This document shows, piece by piece, positions 1-10,420 of a DNA stretch of 64,000 nucleotides. The notes beneath the pieces are model-generated. The model was not told where the DNA came from. It made no database searches and saw only the letters and a program-made list of their open reading frames with translations. The position numbers and the translations under genes are program-made. Source of the stretch: Stictocephala bisonia (Eukaryota; Arthropoda; Insecta; Hemiptera; Membracidae); assembly GCA_035578905.1 (NCBI GenBank), contig JAQJVL010000005.1:488347-552346 (forward strand), read 5' to 3'. The first letter of the stretch is position 1. Each line of letters starts with the position of its first letter.

Positions 1-6
1 AACTTT

Positions 7-110
7 TACCCACAACGCGTTGTGGGTAGAATGCTTCGGGCATTGCCTGAAATAAATTGTCCAAAACGCGTTGTGGGTATTTAGCCTTACTCACAACGCG
101 TTGTAGGTAA
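7..110. repeat. Three copies of an MluI-centred palindrome
   Basis: The first copy contains the perfect palindrome CCCACAACGCGTTGTGGG, which extends two bases further on each side (7-28). Imperfect copies follow near 63-80 and 91-109, each keeping the AACGCGTTGT core. The spacing is about 40-55 bp. These could be the end of a tandem or terminal-repeat array truncated by the window edge. The function is unknown. Confidence 0.7.
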
Positions 111-1259
111 AAATTACGTGCAGTGGGCGAATTCGGCTGTTGCGAATACTGAAACATTAATATAAAACTGAAAGGGCATAATTGATATAATTTTTACTTC
201 TTTTAGAGGGTTCTAGTCAAATTTTTCTGTTTACATCTGTACATAATATAATAACAATTATAAAACAGTTTATTATAATATGTATACACAATATATCATT
301 GTAAGACAATCCGAGACACTTTATTTTGTCATATATTTTTAAAGTGAGTAAATACATTTTATAGGTAAAATATTTACTATAGACCACATCAAAGGTAAAA
401 ATAACATTAATCCACACAAAAGAAAGAAATAAATGTCGCATCCAATAGTGCACTAAATGTGTGTCGAGTAGTTATTTCTCCAGTTTGCTATGCGATAACA
501 GGGCCAACGTCTTGTCATTCCTTTACTTAATTACACGTAAATCCGTACACATAAACGCAGTAATTATAACTACTAATGTATAAATATGTGTATTATTTGT
601 AGTCATTTTATAACTGTTACTGAGGCATCCGCAGCGGCCATGAGAAAGCGATCTCTTTTTCTTTTCTCTGTGACGGATGTGAAAAATTAATACAGAATGT
701 AATCCAATAAGAGCTATTCAGAACATACATTATATTATTTCTTAACATTATTTAGATTTGTGCATGAAAACTAATAAAATTAAAACTTTTGCCTCCTGTA
801 CACATACACAATGACATTGACCCACACTACCGTACCTGTATGGATGGGTGGGTTGGTCAATAACACTTTAAAAGTACGAGTTGGTGGGTGGGTCAATATC
901 TTATTATTTTTTGCCGATAAAATAAATCAAGAGTTTGACACTTGTCATTAAAAACTATTATCCTTTATAAATATAACATTTCTAAAACGTTCAATATCAG
1001 TAATGATACAAAGTTGCCATTGTATCGATGTTATAATTGATTGTAAATCTTACTTACACAAATAAGACACAGTTAACACCATATTTAGATTTTAAATTAA
1101 ACATTTTAGGGAATAGAAAATACATATATCTTCTTTTTAATTATGGACACATAAATTTACACATTTCAACATGAATTAATATAAATTTACTTTCATTTTA
1201 TGTTCACATTTGCAGTATTCCAATTTTGAAGGAAAACAAATCAGTTATTAATGTATTAA
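111..1259. other. AT-rich intergenic DNA, no gene seen
   Basis: There is no convincing coding region; the short open frames here have no recognisable family signature. Positions 808-893 hold two divergent copies of the G-rich repeat described at 22658 (segments with GGGTGGG and GGTCAATA). The rest is AT-rich sequence without visible structure. Confidence 0.5.
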
Positions 1260-1936
1260 TCTTACTATTATATAAAAATCTAACGTTGGCTGTCTGTGTG
1301 TTTCACAATCACGCAAAAACTACTGGACCCATTGAGCTGAAATTTTGCATTGACGTTCTTAGGGTCTCTGGTTAATACATAGCTCTATCTTTATTTAGGA
1401 ATTCCATCAGGGCACCGCCCCAGGGGCTCTAAGAAGTATCAATGCAAGTCCTAAGGCAATACTGATTCGGCAATTGTTTATAACAGTTTCACAGTAACTG
1501 GATAAGAGAGTAGGAATCACGACTAGGCTGCGCAGAAGAAATGTGACGTCACATGGGTGAAATCAGCTGATTTGTTTAATCTATTAAATACTGGTAACTA
1601 AATCTACCAATTACATAGAAGAATTAAGCTAAATGGTAATCAAGTTATTTTCCATTTATCAGTTGGAATTGTAATTACGGGAATTAGAACAGTATTTTTG
1701 TGTTTATTTTTGCCATTTCGCCCATGTGACGTCATTGAATACCATCCGTCTATTTTTCTAGGTACCGTGTTCTGAAGTAAATACCGTACCAAACCTAACC
1801 ACAACGTACTTTTGCACTATAGAGATACCTTACCTAACCTATAGTTAACTTATTTCATCGTTATTTGTAATACTGAACGCAATAAGTACAATATAAATCA
1901 ACTTAAACCCCGTACGAAGGACGGGTGCTGTGCTAG
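1260..1936 (+). mobile_element. Non-autonomous Helitron, copy 1 of a tandem
   Basis: The left end follows an A and begins TCTTACTATTATATAAA, a typical animal Helitron start, followed by a CGCAAAAACTACTGGACC block. The right end has a short hairpin (CCCGT...ACGGG around 1909-1925) followed about 8 bp later by CTAG, fitting the Helitron 3' rule (hairpin then CTRR). No Rep/helicase coding is present, so this is a non-autonomous copy. It runs directly into a second copy at 1937. Confidence 0.7.
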
Positions 1937-2731
1937 GCACGCATAAACTACTGGACCCATTCAGCTGAAATGTTGCATGGACATTCTTAGAGGCTCTGGT
2001 TAACACATGGGCCAATCTTTATTTTGAAATTCCATCAGGGTACCACCCAGGGGGTCTAAGAAGTACCAATGCAAGCCTTGCGGCAATAGCAATTTGACAA
2101 TTGTTTATAATAGTTTCATTAATCAGCTGTTGGAATAAACAAACAACTTACATAGTTCTGAAGTAAATACTGTACCAAACATAACCATAACCCACTTTTC
2201 ATATTAAAAACTGTTTAAACAATCTAGAGTTAGGCTTACCATTCATCCGAGATTACCCAGGACAGTCCGGGACTTATTACTGTGTCCGGGGAACCGGTCC
2301 GGGATTGCCTTAAGTCCGGGGTAGAGTCTGGGAGCGGTAAATTTTAGTTTAGGTTGCATATCGGTTGGTAGTATTAAATTAGTCGTAGGCTAAATTAACA
2401 CTGACGGCCTCCAACAACCGCTCGCTGACACAACAATCAACAGACAGGGACGTACGTAGCTAAACACATGATTAAAATATAGAATGGAAAAAGAGAGAAA
2501 GAAAAAAACAACCGGTAATAAGTGCTATGTGCCTTTGCGGCCATTTTTATGCTCTTAAGTTTGTCCGGGATTTGTTTTTGTCTATTAGGATAAATGTCTG
2601 GGATTGGATTTTGGAAATAATGGCAAGCCTACCTAGAGTTAACTTATTTCATCCACATTTTGTATTACAGAATGCAATAATGATAATATAAATCAACGTA
2701 AACCCCGTACAAAGGACGGGTACTTTGCTAG
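1937..2731 (+). mobile_element. Non-autonomous Helitron, copy 2, 5'-truncated
   Basis: This segment repeats copy 1 from its CACGC..ACTACTGGACCCATT block onward. It includes the CCATCAGGG, AAGAAGTA, TTCTGAAGTAAATAC and TTAACTTATTTCATC blocks and the terminal hairpin, and it ends in CTAG followed by T. It lacks about the first 50 bp of copy 1 and is interrupted by a hAT-like insertion (2231-2631). Together the two copies are bounded by A on the left and T on the right, the expected Helitron insertion context. Confidence 0.65.
2231..2631. mobile_element. Small hAT-like element nested in the Helitron
   Basis: The ends are inverted: TAGGCTTACCATT on the left and the reverse complement of TAGGCTTGCCATT on the right. 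The flanking 8-bp duplication is TCTAGAGT / CCTAGAGT with one mismatch, the size expected for hAT transposition. The sister Helitron copy reads uninterrupted through this point (near 1843), which confirms an insertion. The interior has several CCGGGA-type repeats (TCCGGGA, GTCCGGG) and no transposase frame. Confidence 0.75.
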
Positions 2732-2732
2732 T

Positions 2733-3424
2733 TACCTTATAGAACCAAATATAGAGGCGAACATCCAGTGAAGCGAATATTTAGCACGTCAGATAGTAGA
2801 TGTAAAATCGTAAAATGTTTATATATATTATAAATATTTTTTAGTAAGTATTGGTGTTGTCATTGTTCATGAGCATATTTAATTATCAAACTGACGTCAC
2901 TCTACAAAACGACAATTACAGGCGATAGTCAACAACAAAAATAGCAACTTCTCATTCACAACCGTGAGGCATGTCCACTCCCACTCCTGTGACGTCACCG
3001 AAGGAGGGATGACGACACGCTGTCTACTAGATTTACTGTTTACATTAATGACTGTGTATAAACATGGATGTACACCAACAATCTGTATATATATATAAAC
3101 ATGACTCACCAGAGGTCGACGTACAACCGGTTCAGACCGGTTGTGCAATGTGAACTGAACTGGTTCAAGAATGATGTCATCTGGTGTGCAATGACGTAAT
3201 AGTCCTCGCCTGAACACCGCCCATCCGCTACGCGGTCTACCGTGGACTCACGTTCACACTCAGTAAAGATACGTCGATTCCCTGGGTTCAAACTGACTCA
3301 AACTCTCTACATGTTGAAACATGCTAGGAAAAATCCATTAGGAAACTGTCATAACCTTTCCATAGTCAGGCGGGGAGTTCACACTCGCCCCCTACATTAG
3401 AGAAAAACATATTTATTGAACTTA
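2733..3424. other. Unclassified intergenic DNA
   Basis: The segment has a moderately GC-richer patch (about 2890-3400) with several short internal inverted motifs (for example GGTTCAGACCGG) and two overlapping minus-strand open frames of 61 and 106 codons. Neither frame matches a family I recognise. The base composition suggests another degraded mobile element, but no terminal repeats or target duplication could be defined. Confidence 0.3.
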
Positions 3425-4429
3425 AAGTCGCGTTTACATTATGTAGCAAAACCTGCTATATAGCAAAAGTTGTATTACAAATGCTATATGTAGCAAAACA
3501 ACAAATGAATTAATGTTACATGAAGGATTTCGAGCTAGATATATCAATGTTGGCTGTATGAAGCTGAAATTCTGTTTCCAGACTGGAGTCGGTAAGATCA
3601 AAGGGAATTTATGGTACATCTATCTACCTGTTTGCTACATGTAGCATTGGTAGTCGCACGTAGCTTCTTTCAACATGTGCTACATGTAGCATTATCTGTC
3701 ATCAGGTTAGTTGAGTGGTGTGAGCTTTGTGCGTTATTTTATTTTTTTAATTTAATTTTTTTTTATTTATTGTTTAAATCAGTTTAGAAATGGAAGCAGT
3801 GAGAGTGAGTGGGAAAACGATGTGACGATTCATTTGATAGACTTGTTTCGTGGACAACCAACTCTGGGGTCTTAACTGGCCAGTTTATAAAATTATAAAC
3901 AACAAACGCAATGCTCGGAACAGTATTGCTTTGGACATGCAGATAGATAGAGTGGAAGTGGGAATAAATGAGATGGCTGATTGGGCAAAAACGTCTTTTT
4001 AAAAGAAGAATGGTTCAGAATAAAATGTACATAAAATGTACATAAAATGTAGCTATTCAAAGTGTTCACATGTCATGCGTAAGTTTTTGAACGCTCATCT
4101 CTTTTCTGTCATTGAACAATGACGCTTTTACGTCGACATTTTCTACTAAATCTTGGACGATCTAAAACCTTTTTTTTCTTTCTACAAGAAGGTAAACTTA
4201 AAGAAATAGCTGCCTATAGAGCTAACTTCCTACTCCTAGACATTTCCATTGACGACTGATTAGGAATGTGCTACATATAACATTGCTAAATGTAGCGGAA
4301 CACAATTTTACCTAAAACACCTAAAACAGAAACTTTTAGCATTTGCTATGTAACATCTGCTTCACCTAACAATGTTGTATGTAGTAAACGTTATATAGCA
4401 GATTTTGCTAAATAGTGTAAACGTGGCTT
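3425..4429. mobile_element. PIF/Harbinger-like DNA element (defective)
   Basis: Long imperfect terminal inverted repeats bound the element. The left end begins AAGTCGCGTTTACATTATG. The right end, read in reverse, begins AAGCCACGTTTACACTATT, and both continue into TAGCAAAA.CTGCTATATA. Subterminal TGTAGCA motifs recur at both ends. The interior carries a MADF-domain relic, a type of protein that often accompanies Harbinger transposases. No transposase is visible. Assignment to PIF/Harbinger rests on the MADF association, so it could be another DNA-transposon family. Confidence 0.55.
3790..4025 (+). pseudogene. MADF-domain (Adf-1-like) protein relic
   Basis: From the ATG at 3790 the translation is broken by frameshifts, but consecutive frames give ENDVTIHLIDLFRGQPTLG, then LNWPVYKIINNKRNARNSIA and LDMQIDRVEV. 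This is the usual MADF pattern: an LI.L....P.LW start, a Y...NK..R..A central block, then an amphipathic helix. MADF domains are Myb/SANT-like DNA-binding modules. There are at least two frameshifts and several stops, so it is dead. It lies wholly within the terminal repeats of the surrounding element. Confidence 0.55.
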
Positions 4430-5026
4430 GAGAGTCTGCAAAGGTCAACTAAATATGGAAATTTGTGAATTCATATTTTCCCGCTATTTATGGACCAAAA
4501 GTTAGTTGTTGTGTATGAGGTGTCATTTTAAACGTTATCATTTTGCGCATTGGGTTTGCTTTTGATATTTTGAATACATACATCTAGGTTTTGAATATAG
4601 GTGAAAATAACAACTTCAAATTAATGTTTTATATATTTTTCTATAAAAGTAATTAGGAATTCGCAAAGCAATTCCAACGCGCAATTTCATTCTTGATCAA
4701 ATGCATTTTTTTTAACAATCCGTTTAAAAATAAGTGTTTAATTTGGATACGCGTGATCGTATGTCTGGTTCGAAAATAGCATTGTTCTTACGGGATTAAA
4801 ACAAACATGGTCTATACCTTCTGCAGAGTCTTAATATAATGATTGAATTTTGTATATTTCATATACGTTACATATTTAAATAAAACAGTTTTTATTGTAA
4901 CAGACATAGGGTTTAAACACCTTTAGATGTTTTACTTTTAATATAAATTCATTTGCTCAGTTCTTACATACATTAACTAAATGGTAAATACTAAATACAA
5001 TGACATTCACTTGTAAAGTGCTACAA
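4430..5026. other. AT-rich intergenic DNA, nothing recognised
   Basis: This segment has no open frame above background, no terminal repeats and no tandem structure. It separates the MADF-bearing element from the 28-bp minisatellite. Confidence 0.4.
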
Positions 5027-5289
5027 GAACCATGCATGTTACGTAGCGCACCGTGAACCATGCATGTTACGTAGCGCGCCGTGAACCATGCATGTTACGT
5101 AGCGCACCGTGAACCATGCATGTTACGTAGCGCACCGTGAACCATGCATGTTACGTAGCGCACCGTGAACCACGCATGTTATGTAGCGCGCCGTGAACCA
5201 CGCATGTTATGTAGCGAGCCTTGAACTACGCATGTTATGTAGCGCGCCGTGAATCACGCATGTTATGTAGCGCGCCGTGAACCACGCAA
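5027..5289. repeat. 28-bp minisatellite, about 9.4 copies
   Basis: The unit is approximately GAACCATGCATGTTACGTAG followed by CGCACCGT. The first copies are nearly identical and later copies drift by CG/TG-type substitutions (CATGCATGTTACG to CACGCATGTTATG), a pattern compatible with CpG decay. Each unit contains the palindrome ATGCAT and an ACGT. Confidence 0.9.
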
Positions 5290-5835
5290 GACTCAATCTT
5301 GTATGTGCTGCGGTTATTCACAAAGTAATGCGTTGTTTCACTTTTCATCACCGAAATTTATAATTGGAAGTAAATAAAATACGTGACTTTACGGAGGTAG
5401 TTCTGTGTTTGAGTGAAGAACCAACTAGCAAATTTACTGAAGATGTATGGTGCCATTGTCCCAACATAGACTCTCCAATAGAACTGAACGCTTTTTATTT
5501 TAAAGAGGCTTCTACATAACCTTGCACTGAAGCGGATTATAATTAGCTGATCATCTTGATATTACCAGAAAATACATTAATAATACTGACACCTCTATTC
5601 GATGGATTGTGTTTTAAATACAAAGACCTGTGTTGACGAACTCTGTAGCTTCCCTTACAACCGTACCCATCATGTGTCTGTGTACTCCAAAGCTACGTCA
5701 ATTATGTAGGGACAGTATCAGTCTGATATTTTTATAATTTAATTTAGCCATTTATTATTTCTTTTGAAGTCGAAAAATCCAAATTTTTATTATTTATAAC
5801 TGCTTCAGAGACTTGATCCATGTCATGTAGACTCG

Positions 5836-6060
5836 CGGAAAACTATCTTGCCAGAACTTAATCATATAGAAAACTTGTGTGATTCTCTGAAGAGGGATAT
5901 CAGAGGCAATGCTGTTACTCCTGACAACTTCAAAGTTTTATGAGGTAACTTCAAAGAGCTTCTTCAACAGGCTGTTATCGAAGAATGAGATCGCATTTCT
6001 CAAGTAGCGGTTCTGGACAATAAACTCTATGCTAAGAAGATGAGAGGAGTAAAGTGGTAA
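5836..6060 (+). pseudogene. Tc1-family transposase C-terminal relic
   Basis: One reading frame gives LPELNHIENLCDSLKRDIRG, then TPDNFKVL, then LLQQAVIEE and DRISQ. This resembles the Tc1 transposase C-terminus (pattern LNPIENLW..LKR.IRG.....N...L...L.EEW..I). The usual EEW tryptophan is replaced by a TGA stop, and another TGA sits after FKVL. The DDE core upstream is not visible. This is a short, dead fragment identified from pattern memory only. Confidence 0.5.
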
Positions 6061-6325
6061 AGCGGAGGGTCCACTACTGACATCAAGGACATAAAACAGC
6101 ATTTCTTTGCAACATTTCAATAGTTCTTTTAGTTATTACTAAACTAAATTTCATTTGATTTTTAAGTAATGTTGCTAAAAATACCGTAAGAAGTGCCTTA
6201 TGTTGCATTCTCTTCTATAAATTATGTCATTCGAGGGAATTATCAAAAAAGTTGAAAAGAGCTACAGAGCAAGCAGAAAAAGTATGAGAATTAAATTACT
6301 GTAAACCTAAAAATGTAAGTGTTCC

Positions 6326-6471
6326 ACTTCAAGTGTTGAGAAGTGTATATGTATACAGAACAAAATATCCCAATTTTATTACATCTGATAAGTGTTACAC
6401 TTCAAGTGTTGAGAAGTGTATATGTATACAGAACAAAATATCCCAATTTTATTACATCTGATAAGCAAACT
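6326..6471. repeat. 73-bp tandem duplication
   Basis: Two adjacent, almost identical copies begin ACTTCAAGTGTTGAGAAG, with starts at 6326 and 6399. The near identity points to a recent local duplication. No gene is affected. Confidence 0.85.
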
Positions 6472-7755
6472 ATTTCCAAAACATGTGAGAAATGAGCTAA
6501 CAAAGAAACATCTAAAAGGGACTTGTTGATGCAGTCATCCAAACGTTGAATAGGTAAACTTAATAAAATAAATTCTAAAGTAGTCCCTGCTTCGTCACAA
6601 AATGGTGATTTCCCCAACACAAATGAAAACTATTCTAGGCCAAGGATGGAGTCCAAGGGACCTTAGATTCTCTTTTTGGCAGAGCCTTTACAATTTAAAT
6701 GCATTGGCATCTTGCCACTGAGGAGCTACGGAGTTAGCCACTTAAGGGGCAGACCCATTGTATATGCAGTATTCCACAGTACATGCAGCAAAAGTTTTTA
6801 GAACGATCGAGAAACAACGAGCGATTTCCTCTTCCTTCCGAATAGGCTACACAGCAGTTTCAACTAATCCAGGGATAATAACCAAATCGTCGGCCTGCTT
6901 TACGGAAGCCAAACTGAATTGAATTCAGAAGGTCCCACAATCAGTGTGGCAGATACAAAATGAGCAATTTTCCAAAAATAGCTTTGGTAAACTATTTATC
7001 ATCGTTAAAATTTAAGTAGTTTGATAATTATTTTCACATCAATGTTATGTCCTTCTTAATTTTTTTATTTATCACATCCGTTTCTTTTGTAATATCCATT
7101 TTTTATTTTACTTGTCGTGTAGTGTCTCGTAAAATTCAGGATTACTGTCTGTTTTGGATGTTCAAAACAGATGTCAACCGGAATCTTGATACACTCACCG
7201 TGTCCTTGTTTAAACGTTTGAGTCAGCGAATAAAGATTTAATTGTTATGATGTTGTTAAGTTTAAACTTGCCTCACGACCCCTCGCAATCTCCTCAGTAA
7301 CAGCTTCGGTTGGGATGGTAAAATACAGCTCTGGCCAACACAAGGGTTAAGTAAGGTAGCAGTCAAGGACGCTTCAAATTCTGTGCCTACTTAAATCAGT
7401 GTATATTCCTTTCTTGAGCAGTGATCTTTTGTTATATGGAATTAGAAATAGACTCAATATTATCAACAGGAGTGGCACGGATCGAAGGACTGAATACCGA
7501 CTGACTACGTTCTTTGTATATCAGAGGCACTGGCTGTTCACTTTTAAAACGGCCGTTCCCTATGTTGGAATGATGGAATTTAACTTAGATCGGTATCCAT
7601 CGTTCAATTTAACACATAGACTCATTTACAACTGTTTAGTCATTGTAAAAGCAAAATATGTTTTCTTCGCTTAAAATGATGACTCTTAACAAATTATATT
7701 GAGATAACAGCAAAACTAAAATTAATCATCATGATCCAGGGAAGAACTCTACACT
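6472..7755. other. Intergenic DNA, no supported gene
   Basis: Two + frames of 64 and 91 codons (7047-7241 and 7399-7674) occur here. Neither has a recognisable domain, homologue or upstream signal, and such lengths are expected by chance in AT-rich DNA. No repeat boundary was found. Confidence 0.4.
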
Positions 7756-8610
7756 ATAGTCGCAAAAGTAAATGCCAAATTTCAGGAAATGATTATATAG
7801 GGCAAAATAAAGAGAAAATTAAGAATAAATGTTATTCCAAAAACGCTTAGTTTACCAAATATACGCCATTTTGTTTTTTTTCACAAAAGAATTTTTATTC
7901 CCGAGTTGGCTCAACCGATCTTTATGAAACTCACTGTGCATGTTAAGATCATAGAAACCTATTGAAAAAAAAATCAACTAGATCCAATCTAAGAATCAAA
8001 ATGGTGGTCATTTTAAATCTTTAAATGGAAATTGCTGGAAAACGGCAAAAATACAACTAATTACTAACATCACGTTTTTTAGACAATTTTATTACCAATA
8101 TGTCAGTATCAAAAAAGTTAGAATCGGATAAAAAATAACCGAGACACGTTGACATTTGTGTTGAGAGGAAGCAAACAAGCTAAAAACAAATGGCTTTTTT
8201 GTTGCCTCTCAAGACAAATGTCAATGTGTCTTGGTCATTTTTTATCCAATTCTAACTTTTTGATACCGACAGATTGGTAATAAAATTATCTTTAAAAATG
8301 CATTCTTAGTAATGTTTTGTAATTTTTACCCTTTTCCAGCAATTTCCGTTTAATCACTTAAAATGGCCGCTATTTTGATTCTTAGTTTGGATCAAGTTGA
8401 ATTCTTTTATAATAGGTCTCTATTATCTTAACATGCTTAGCGAGTGTCATAAAGATCGGTTGAGCCAACTCGGAGATAAATTTGTGAAAAAAACAAACAA
8501 AATGGTGGATTTCTGATAAACGAAGCTTTTTTGGAAAAACATTTATTCTTCATTTTTCTTTATTTTGACCTATATATCTAACCATTTCCTGAAGTTTGGC
8601 ACACCCTGTA
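7756..8610. mobile_element. Long-inverted-repeat (foldback) element
   Basis: Most of the element is two arms of about 410 bp that are inverted copies of each other, with the centre near 8187 in a short spacer. Matching blocks include GCCAAATTTCAGGAAATG (left) with its complement near 8585, GTTGGCTCAACCGATCTTTATG with its complement near 8450-8480, and GACATTTGT in mirrored positions. The outer right end reads ACACCCTGTA, similar to the TACAGGGTGT start of many insect Tc1/mariner MITEs. There is no coding capacity. The left terminus is more degraded than the right. Confidence 0.8.
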
Positions 8611-9120
8611 TATCCATACTATAAGTAGGTTCAAGACCCGTCTCTTTCCACATAAAATTTCTTGATCAACCTTGTAGCGTTCTACATAGATTTTAACTTA
8701 CGGACAGCTTAGGTCAACCATATTTTTTGAACTATATTAATACAGTGTTTAAAATCCCGGATTCTTTCCAATGGATTCCAATAGAATACGACTTCGACAT
8801 ACGGTAGGCAATCAGGAGTTAAGGCTTACAAATGTGTCGAGTGACGGTCACACAGATGATATTAACAGTGTCATCTTTCATCTCAGATAATGTATTAGAT
8901 TTGTTGTCAAACGGCATCTCGGAAAGAATGGAAATGCATGTTGAAAACTGTTGGCCTTTTTTACTGTATAAATCGGTTATACTATAATTAACATAACATA
9001 AAAGAAATCAGTGATGTTCGTCTGTGTAGTGAATATACAGTATAAATAAATTAAATATTTTAACTTGCAACATTGAAAGCAGATTATTCAAGTTGTTTGA
9101 AATCTACACAAGTGCTTACT
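8611..9120. other. Intergenic DNA, nothing recognised
   Basis: The stretch is AT-rich, with no coding signature, terminal repeats or tandem pattern. It precedes the 64-bp minisatellite. Confidence 0.4.
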
Positions 9121-9676
9121 ATAATACAACGGTGATGACCCTCCCACCTAGTCACATACGACGTGACCAACCCTCCCACGTAGACTTATACCACGGTGAT
9201 TACCCTCCCACCTAGTCACATACGACATGACCAACCCTCCCACCTAGACTTATACCACGGTGATGACACTCTCACCTAGTCACATACGACGTTACCAACC
9301 CTCCAACCTAGACTTATTCCATGTTAATAACCCTCCCACCTAGTCACATACTACGTGACCAAAACTCCCATATATACTTTACGATGGTGATTACCCTCCC
9401 ATCTAGTCACATAACATGACCAATCCTCCCACCCAGACTTATTCCACGGTGATGACCCTCCCACCTAGTCACACATGACGTTACCAACCCTCCAATCCAG
9501 ACTTATACGACGGTGATGACCCTCCCACCAAGTCACATACGACGTGACCAACACTCCCACTCAGACTTATACTACGGCGATGACCATCCTATCTAGTCAC
9601 ATACGACGTGACCAACCCTCCAACCTAGACTTATACGACGGTGATGACCCTCCCACCTAGTCACATACGACGTGAC
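9121..9676. repeat. 64-bp minisatellite built of two 32-bp halves
   Basis: About 8.7 copies repeat with a 64-bp period (for example ACGGTGAT at 9129 and 9193). Each unit is a dimer: a CCCTCCCACCTAG block followed by TCACATACGACGTGACCAA, then a second CCCTCCCACCTAG followed by ACTTATACCACGGTGATGA. Copies differ by scattered substitutions. The array abuts a different array at 9677 with no spacer. Confidence 0.9.
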
Positions 9677-10420
9677 TTAAGAGCTTCTCTTACCTATCTG
9701 CCCCAAAGGCCCTTTTTAGCACGTTGATGCGTACTGCACCACCAGGCTTTGGCCACTTGAGAGTTTCTCTTACTTATTTGCCCCAAAAGCCCTTTTGAGT
9801 ACAATGATGTATAATGCACCATCAGGCTTTGGCTACTTGAGAGCTTCTCTTACGTATTTGCCTCAAAGGCCCTTTTGAGCACAATGATGCATACTGCACC
9901 ATCAGGATTTGGTCACTTGAGAGCTTCTCTTACGTATTTGCCTCAAAGGCCCTTTTGAGCACAATGATGCATACTGCACCACCAGGCTTTGGCTACTTAA
10001 GAGCTTCTCTTACGTATTTGCCTCAAAGGCCCTTTTGAGCAAAATGATGCATACTGCACCATCAGGCTTTGGTCACTTGAGAGCTTCTCTTACGTATTTG
10101 CCCCAAAGGCCCTTTTGAGCACGTTGATTTATACCCCTTCCACCAGGCTTTGGCTACTTGTGAGCTTTCCTTACGTGTTTCTCCCTAAGGCCCTTTTGAG
10201 CACGTTGATGCTTACTGCACCACCACCACCAGGTTTTGACAACTTGAGAGCTTCACTTACGTCTTTACCCCAAAGGCCCTTTTGAGCACAATGATGCGTA
10301 CTACACCACCAGGCTTTGATCACTCTTGATAGATTCGCTTACGTTTTTTTGCCCCAAACACCCATTTTGAACACGTTTATGCGTACTCTACTACCAGGCT
10401 CTGGCCTCTTGAGAGCGTCA
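9677..10420. repeat. 80-bp minisatellite, about 9 copies
   Basis: The unit begins GAGCTTCTCTTACGTATTTG and continues through AAAGGCCCTTTTGAGCAC and CACCAGGCTTTGG. Starts at 9681, 9761, 9841, 9921, 10001 and 10081 are exactly 80 bp apart. Later copies drift, and a CACCACCACC expansion occurs near 10220. It follows directly on the 64-bp array but is unrelated in sequence. Confidence 0.92.

Noticed and set aside
2897..3217. 106-codon minus-strand open frame
   Set aside because: No family signature. It overlaps another equally open frame and sits in what looks like degraded repeat DNA.
7399..7674. 91-codon + strand open frame
   Set aside because: The composition is plausible but no domain or homology pattern was recognised and there is no supporting context.
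9677..10420. Regular 80-bp repeats considered as a CRISPR-like array
   Set aside because: The whole unit repeats and there are no unique spacers. The genome is eukaryotic.
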